Assembly (NCBI GenBank): GCA_032164245.1 | Contig: JAVMKO010000009.1 | Coordinates: 83,928,712 to 83,992,711 of the forward strand | From: Sternotherus odoratus | Lineage: Eukaryota > Chordata > Testudines > Kinosternidae | Direction: 5' to 3' | DNA: 64,000 nucleotides | Part shown: piece by piece, positions 57,021-64,000 of the stretch | How positions within the stretch are numbered: position 1 is the first letter of the stretch | Layout: every line of letters starts with the position of its first letter | Position numbers and translations under genes: made by a program | Notes under the pieces: model-generated | What the model saw: only the letters and a program-made list of their open reading frames with translations | Database searches by the model: none | Told to the model about the DNA's origin: nothing

Positions 57021-57133
57021 TACCGTGGTGACAACATGCCATTGAAATGGAAAACGAGCTCTCCTGCTATCTGGAAATTCCCAGTTCCTGTGCTTAAAAC
57101 ATCCAGGTCATCGCCACTTTCTCCAGCATACAT
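57021..57133 (+). CDS. Candidate 113-bp host exon
   Basis: Bounded by TTACTGTTATTGTAG and a consensus donor CATACAT/GTAAGT. Only frame 0 is open: RGDNMPLKWKTSSPAIWKF followed by PVPVLKTSRSSPLSPAY, ending two bases into a codon. The Ser/Pro/Lys-rich text looks like real protein. It cannot follow the 56487-56531 exon directly, which ends in a different phase, so an intermediate exon, alternative splicing or one false call is needed. The minus strand is also open here (56873-57133), which weakens the case. Confidence 0.45.
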
Positions 57134-59961
57134 GTAAGTGAGAGAAATGAGGATAAATAAGGTGGGATTTCTTTCATGAGACTACCATGTGGCAAAATAC
57201 CCTGTTGTTAAATATATAACATTGGCACTCAGAATTTTACCTTCTTTTTTCTTTCTATACATACAATCTCAAATGTTACCTTCTTATTGTTTTCATGGTA
57301 GGTGTTGTCAAGTCTTTCCTTTGTTGAAATGCAGAGAAATTGTGCAGATTTCATCATATTTACAAATATTTTTAACTTTTCATTTGAAAAGTTCAAGTTA
57401 TCATTGATTGGTCATACAGATCTCAGATCAATAAGTCTAAGCATCTAGGGAGGCTTTTATTTGTGGCGTATATTCTAAAAATAAATAGCTCTCTGTTACT
57501 TAGACATTGAATATAGTATCACCTGCTATATTGTTGTATACTTTTGTGTGTATTGTATTTTAATTTTGGGATGGTACATCTTGACTCAAGTCTTGCTTTT
57601 ATCCTTTACGGTTGTACTCAAGAATTTAACATCTCACATTTTAAAAAAAAATACTTGAAATAAAAGCATGTGTCAAAACACTTTATTTTGTGTAATACTT
57701 GCATGTAAACTGTGAATGCATTTCTTTATGCAGTTTGTTCACTCACAGTAGGTTCAGATAAATGTGCATGTATTTTAAGATACATAAAATGTATATGCCT
57801 GAATTTATCTTGGCAAATCTTATGCTTCAGCTTCTGATTATTGTAAGTTTTGTATTAGTGTATATGGGGGGCTTGTTTTGCTTTAGCAATGTGAAATAAA
57901 GCTAAATCTTGTTTGAGTACACAGTTTTTCCTCTTAAGTGCTATTATGGCATTTTTCTTTAAATCAGGAAGATTATTAAAAACAAACCACTTAAGTACAT
58001 TTGATATTGCACGCAGCAAACACTATGCAGAAAATTAATGGAATCAAAAATTACTTTTAGTAGTATTCCTTAATATAAGAGCTACATTATTAATGCTTTG
58101 TGACTTTTACATGTGTAAAATAGATGTCATTACTCAACCTTGTTTTACCTAGGCTTTGCTTTATCTCTTATGAGAACACAGTGTGACATGTAGATGCGTA
58201 CGGGTTCCATAAATATTTTTCTGTTGAGGGCTCAGTAATTCGTCAGTAAGACTAAAGCAAGATAAGGCACCTCATATGCATAGTCCCTATTTTTGTTGTG
58301 AAAAAACTATATTGTTTAAGAAGCTAAAATTCTCAGATCCAATCTACAATATCTATGCCCTTGACTTAAGTTTAGTTTTCGCAAATGCAATTCAGATCAT
58401 TTTCTTAGCTAAGCAAGTTGTCAGCTACCAAAAAGTATCAAGGTATTTCTACTAAATGGGGGATATGAACTTATGTAATAAAATATAAGACAAGGTCAAA
58501 TATAAAAATAGTAGTATGTCAGAGAAGAGTTTGAGGCCTTTGAACCTATTTGGGGAAAAGAATGACTAGATATTGTCTGATAGACATTTTTGTGAATTTT
58601 TAAAATCGCAGGATTTAATAAAGTTAAGATTTAAAAGAGTTCCATTCCATTCTTGTCTGTCTATAGACATCCTGAGAGATGTATTTTATTTTATGCATCC
58701 TCTCTAAATTGTTGCCTTTGTTTTCCATGTGCTCCAGCATATTTGATTTGGATGTGTTATTGACTTATATTGACGTATTCAATGTATGTGGAGCATTTCA
58801 GTGATCACATATTAACTATCTTATGTTAGGTACATCTGCAGCATGTGAAATACATGAACAGCTGCTTTAATTAAAAAAAAATTACTGCTACAGTTGGCAC
58901 TGATTAGTGTCTCAGCAGACCTGTTTCTTCATTGATACAATCCTGGCATGAGCTGGACTATCATACTGAAATTATACATACATTATACACGCATATTAAA
59001 TTAGAAGAATTACAAAATGGATCCAGCTTGATTAGGCAACATATATTAAATTCTAAACGTAGCCTTCTGTGCTAGTTTTAAGAGCAAAATAGATAAGATA
59101 CTCACTACTTCCATTGCAAAGATTACAATAGATTTGTTAAGTGTGTAATGTAGCATATTGGTTTTCATCTCCATACATGCATTTCTTCTTCTACATGAAG
59201 TATTTGTGTGTGTGTTTAATAAAACAAACCACAAATGACCGAAGAACTGACTATTTTATTGTGTTGCTACAATTTCTTAATACTTTGGAGAATCTGGAAT
59301 ATTTGCACCCGTTTCTAGTACTAGAAAACCAATGACTGGAATTAAGGTTAATTCTGACATCTACATAGTGAAATAATACTAGTTTATACTAACTTCATAC
59401 ATATACTGGCTATACTAGTAACTTTTTAAAAATTTCTCTACTTAGTGAGGTGCAATTCCTCATATTTTAGTTGTTCTAGAATAGTTAACCTTGACTTTAA
59501 ATATTGAATCTTATTTGCTGTTCTAACCACTAGATAGTCATTCAAAAACAAGAGTAGGTGTCCGGATACCTAGGGTTTTATTCTTGGCCTATCTACTTAT
59601 TTGTGGTGGTATGGGCAAGGCACACTGCCTCGGTTTCCCCATATGTAAAATGGATTTACTACAGCTTACCCATCTTGTAGCTGAATACTGAGTCTACTAT
59701 GTGGACATCAAAGCTTCTTTGATGAAAGTTACCATGTTAAGTAGAAAATATCATTGTTAAGTATTTATTGCTTCCCAGAATGGACCTGTAAACTCTTCTG
59801 TAAACTAACTCAGTTTACGCAAGATTTTCTTATTTAAACTTTGCTACTAGTTGAAAGGCTACAGAAGTATTGTGTAGAGATCAATTTGAACGAAAGCCCT
59901 CTGCTGGAAGAGATCTGTATACAAGCTCTTTGTTTCAGCTTGAGTTGATGAGCTGATACCA
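57134..59961. other. AT-rich unique DNA, nothing recognised
   Basis: About 2.8 kb without a supported gene or repeat. Confidence 0.4.
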
Positions 59962-59969
59962 TTGTAAAC

Positions 59970-60278
59970 CAGGGGTCAGCAACCTTTCAGAAGTGTTGTG
60001 CTAAGTCTTCATTTATTCACTCTAATTTAAGGTTTTGCGTGCTAGTAATACATTTTAATGTTTTTAGAAAGTCTTTCTATAAGTCTTTAATATATAACTA
60101 AACTATTGTTGTATATAAAGTAAATAAGGGTTTTAAAATGCTTAAGAAGCTTCATTTAAAATTAAATTAAAATGCAGAACCCCTAGGACCAGTGGTCAGG
60201 ACCCGGGAAGCGTGAGTGCCACGGAAAATCAGCTAGTCTGCCACCTTCGGCACGTGTGCCATAAGGTGCCTACCCCTG
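59970..60278. mobile_element. hAT nonautonomous element (MITE), AT-rich family
   Basis: The termini are CAGGGGTCAGCAACCTTTC and GGTGCCTACCCCTG. The interior contains TCTTCATTTATTCACTC, TTTAATATATAACTAAAC and TTCGGCACGTGTGCC, which I recognise as an abundant turtle hAT MITE. The flanking 8-mers TTGTAAAC and GTGTAGAC match at 6 of 8 positions, a decayed target duplication. Confidence 0.85.
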
Positions 60279-60286
60279 GTGTAGAC

Positions 60287-62856
60287 TATAGAACTCTGGG
60301 CTTTTCAGGGAGACTGGTGTTCTAATTGGCCCTCAGACAGTTTCAGAGGTGAGGTTACATTTCCTTGGTAGTGGGAAGGAGAGAGCACCACTTTTGCAAA
60401 CCCTCCCCCCCCCCCCCACTTGCTGATTAGTGGTAACTGACCTTAACGGAAGCTTCTTGCCCTACTAGTTAAAGCACAGTGCAATGATTTATGTAACAAC
60501 TTGTAGATGATACTGGAAGAGCAAGAGGTAACTGTTTAAAACTGTAGAGAATAGGGCAAAATTCCCTTGGGTGAAGAGATGAGTGAAACCTATGAGCTTT
60601 GTTTTGAATTGGTCCAAAATAGTTTCAGCTTTTTACCTGGTTTGGTGAGAGATCATTTGTCATATCCTAGTTATGGTGTTTAAGATGAGAACTGGGTGTT
60701 GGCCTATGAAAAATATTTTTTAAGTATCTTGCAGCTTTTCTTCATAAATACACAAATTATAAATGTACAGGAAATCTGTGTCTGCGTTTTCAAAAACTAC
60801 CTTTCACTGCCATCCCTTTAATCTTCCTGTTTTAGCACCAAAGCTGATATTATAGATTCCTGTTCTAAAATGTGAGGGTTCGAGCTATTGAAACAAGTAA
60901 TCTCATTGGCAAGAATGTACATTTGTATTTCAATTATTAGTTGCTACCAGTAGAGGTATCCTAGAAAAGGATAGGCGAAGTTAGACCATTATATGCCTTG
61001 CAAAAAGTGCATTTGTTGTAGACCTGCATTGAGAGAAACAATAAAAATATTTACATGAAAGTAAAGGATGTCTAAAAACCAGTGTTTCCATATGGACATA
61101 CCATTCTGGATGAAGGGTAGTAACAATTCATTGCTAGTTTGGTTATACAAGACACTACTTTCGGGGCTGTAAGAGGAGATGTACTGAATCAGTGTTTGCT
61201 AACTAAGTGGTCTGGTTTGCTGAATGTTTCTTGGGTTCTGCATAACTTACATGAAATGGAGAAATTCTTCTCTCAGATCTGAACAGTAGAAACTTGACTT
61301 TATATTCTCCTCTCCCAACATATGCAGGTCTCCTAGTAACATTTATGGATATTTACACATGTGCAATATGAGAGTAAAGTCCTACAGTGCCTATATCAAA
61401 GAATGTATTTTTGCATTAAATAAATGCTTTCAGCAGATTTTTTTTTTTAAATGAGACCTATATCTTGATTTGTTACTGGAAAAATTTCTATGAAAATGAA
61501 CACACTGCTAACTGAATAAATAAGTCTTCAGTATGTCTCTGAAAAAAAATATTAAAAATTACTAAAATGCAAAATATCCAATTTCTAAATTGTGCCTTCT
61601 AATTTTTTTGTTGTACAATTATTTGGTTTTATAATTAAAAGAATACATTTTTACTACGACACTGATAGCTGAGTGGCTAATGTTTGGAGAAATAAGCTAT
61701 TCTACAAATACTTTGCCATCAAATGGTGTACAAAATAATAGTTATTGTGAGTCACCCTTTTTGTTTGATGGAGTCAAAAATTGCTGTGTAATAATGACCA
61801 CAATTTACCATGTAGAGAAGTAGAATCCATGCTAATCCCCAAGAGCAATTCAGTGTTAGTTTTCAGCTGGTGATGTGGCATGTGTGTGTTTTCTCCTATT
61901 AAGTCTTCTGTTGCCCTATAGTGGACTCTGGGGTTAACTGATAGTACAAAATATGTGTATATCTTTAAAAGTTACAAGAGGAAATACACTTGTCCTGCTT
62001 TCCATTTTGCATGGGTCTGGCATTTCCTTGAAATCAATAAAAACAAGAATATTCTGATATGTGGAGTGACTATTGTAAAGCTCTCTGAAGATTTCTATTA
62101 AAGAATCAGAATTTGCTAGTCCTTACTATAAAGTTGTATCTTGGACACTGTTGCTGTTCTCTAAACACAGAATGGAGTTAACGGAGAGAGGTGTTCTGGG
62201 AGTTGTAGTTCCCTTCAATGGGCAGTCCTTTACCTGGACATAAGACAGGAGAACTGCCAGTCAGAGTCCCTTTCTTCTCCCTCTTCTCCTCAGGATTGGA
62301 GCAGAGAGACACCCTTCCTCAGAGCCTAACTATTGAACTTGTCATTTTTAATCAATTTTTGTTTTTTTCAGTTTCAGTTAGTTTCCAGTGTGACCACTTG
62401 TCTACAACGTCACACTGCTGAGCAACATAGTTATGTCAACCTAATTTTCTACTGTAGATCAGGCTGAGACATTTTCAGTTTGGGTTCAGTTCCAGTTCAC
62501 TTAAAACCCTTCTCAGAACCAGTTTTCAGGTTCAGCTAGACTTCCTTGATTGAGTATTTGTAAGGGGGTGTGAGGGCTGTGGACTAAGTCATGCTTGAGG
62601 CAAACCTTGCATTTTTTGAGTCCTCAGGCTGCTAGCTGGGTTTGGTGCTCTTTTAAAATGGAGAGAAACCTGAGGAGTAAATGGGGGAAGAAGAAAATCC
62701 TTTCTTTGCCTCAGCCTTGGAGCGCCCACCCAAACAGGATGGTAGTATTGTCTGTGAAGGAGTACAGCACACACTGTGTTGAACATTCTCTCTCTTGCTG
62801 CTAATGCTGAGTCCATGGGAGCTGTTCTGGTGCTAGTTTTGATCACAGGGTAGAGT
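60287..62856. other. Unique DNA, nothing recognised
   Basis: About 2.6 kb. It contains a TTCTGGGAGTTGTAGTTCCC motif at about 62196, discussed in the findings. No gene supported. Confidence 0.4.
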
Positions 62857-62864
62857 GGTCAGAT

Positions 62865-63567
62865 CGAGGTGGGCAAACTTTCTGGCTGCAGGGCCACTTC
62901 GGGGTTGCAGAATTGTATGGAGGGCTGGGTTGGGATGGCTGTGCCTCCCCAAACAGCTTGGCCCCGCCCCCTATCAGAATCCCCCCCCACTTCCCGCCCC
63001 CTGACTGCCCCCCCAGAACTTCCACCCATCCAACTGCCCCGCCCCTTGTGCCATGACCACCCCCTTCAGAGACCCTCCCCCACCCTAACTGCCCTCACCC
63101 AACCCCCCCCCCCCCCCCCGCTCCTTGACCGATGACTGCCCCGACCCCTATCCATTCTCCCACCCTCTGACAGACCCCTGGGACTTCCACTCCCCATCCA
63201 ACCCCCCTTGCTCCCTGATCACCCCTTCCAGAGACCCCTAACCATCACCCCGGGACTCCACCCTCTATCCAACCCACCCTGCTCCCTGTCCCCTGACTGC
63301 CCCATTGGAGCACCTGCCCCTTATCCAAACCCTCAGCCCCTTTACCATGCTGCTCAGAGCAGTGTGTCTGAGTCCGTGTGGAGCCAGACATGCTGCCCTG
63401 TGGGAGTGCGCAGCCCCACCCCTTCCAGAGCACTCCCCATGAGGCAGCTTGGCTCTGGGGGAGAGGGACGAGAGAAGGCAGGGGAGGGGCTGGGGGCAGC
63501 CTCCCCAGCCAGGCAGGACAGTCCCATGGGCCGGATGTGGCCCGCAGGCTGTTGTTTGCTTACCTCG
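62865..63567. mobile_element. Long hAT nonautonomous element, C-rich core
   Basis: The termini are CGAGGTGGGCAAACTTTC and GTTTGCTTACCTCG. A perfect 8-bp duplication GGTCAGAT lies at 62857-62864 and 63568-63575. The 703-bp interior is strongly C-rich on this strand (CCCCTGACTGCCCC-type repeats) with a C run at about 63103-63118. It ends with GGGCCGGATGTGGCCCGCAGG, the ligand-like GGCCCG block shared by hAT MITEs here. Confidence 0.9.
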
Positions 63568-63575
63568 GGTCAGAT

Positions 63576-64000
63576 GCTGAAGAACACAAGGGGGAGTTCT
63601 GTATGCAGTCATGCAGGGACCATCTTGCTCCTCAGTGGCCTCCGTGCTCACAAACCTCTCTGTTTGAAGCTTCAAAAAAATCAGATCCTCTTAGTATCTT
63701 TATCCTTTCTCATTTTCTCCATTTCTGCCTAAATCATGTTGTGCATGACTTCTTGCTCGCAGATTTTTATGCGAGGGCTTTTTCTTGGCCTTACTGGGGA
63801 TCTAAGTAGACTCAATTTTCCCCCCGGTACGTTAAAGAAACAAACAACCCCTCCCACAATTCTGAATGGCTAATGGGTTAGTCCCTGAAACTTGTTCCTC
63901 TGTTTCTAGGGTAATCTGCCCTGAACCTGACCCTGCTGGCAACAAGGCACCAAACCTGAATCATTCAAATTATGCTATGAGCATATCATTATTCCTAAAC
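63576..64000. other. Unique DNA to the window edge
   Basis: No gene or repeat recognised. Confidence 0.4.

Noticed and set aside
62843..63809. Open frames up to 174 codons, Pro-rich
   Set aside because: They are a product of the C-rich core of the 62865-63567 hAT element and run past its border without splice context.

Overview
The window looks like nuclear DNA of a turtle (Testudines). It is AT-rich and intron-like, and it is packed with transposon families that I recognise as typical of turtle genomes. These are CR1 LINEs, Penelope-like elements (PLEs) with GIY-YIG endonuclease, a DIRS-type tyrosine-recombinase retrotransposon, hAT MITEs with 8-bp target duplications, PIF/Harbinger-like elements (TTA/TAA duplications), and Tc1/mariner- and Tigger-like MITEs (TA duplications). 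The species call is inference from repeat content; no search was run. I see no complete host gene, no tRNA or rRNA, and no CRISPR or bacterial feature.

Layout. 1-12.3 kb: unique DNA with hAT, Harbinger-like and Tigger-like MITEs, three PLE fold-backs and one probable solo LTR. 12.3-14.3 kb: PLE fragments, one with an in-place 41-bp inversion, followed by a CR1 3' end split by a MITE. 15.6-22.2 kb: more MITEs (one with an internal minisatellite), a PLE fold-back, a candidate host exon at 19324-19395, and an antisense CR1. 23.0-29.1 kb: the centrepiece, a structurally complete DIRS element with inverted terminal repeats, decayed gag, an open RT/RNase H/MT-like ORF, a tyrosine recombinase with one in-frame stop, and an internal complementary region. 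29.9-33.5 kb: a CR1 carrying three later insertions. 35-40 kb: MITEs, a PLE RT fragment and a CR1 scrap. 42.6-44.2 kb: a near-perfect 1.5-kb PLE palindrome with a GIY-YIG reading frame in each arm. 46.8-49.5 kb: antisense CR1 with a nested hAT and a long (TC)n run. 52.1-54.0 kb: a Tigger-like MITE and a 1.27-kb Harbinger deletion derivative with transposase remnants. 56.5-57.1 kb: two candidate host exons. 60-63.6 kb: two hAT elements.

The host side is weak. Three short open segments with good splice sites on the plus strand (19324-19395, 56487-56531, 57021-57133) suggest that the window lies inside a large gene transcribed left to right with introns of tens of kb. I do not recognise the protein. 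The first two share a reading phase; the third does not follow the second directly.

The most interesting signals are: (1) PLE termini occur almost only as head-to-head fold-backs joined next to a hammerhead-like core; (2) a 1.54-kb nearly perfect PLE palindrome flanked by a 14-bp target duplication; (3) a DIRS copy in which 48 bp of the RT region has been pasted into gag; (4) a dense GGCACCG heptamer field in DIRS gag that ignores reading frame; (5) a clean 41-bp inversion inside one PLE terminus.
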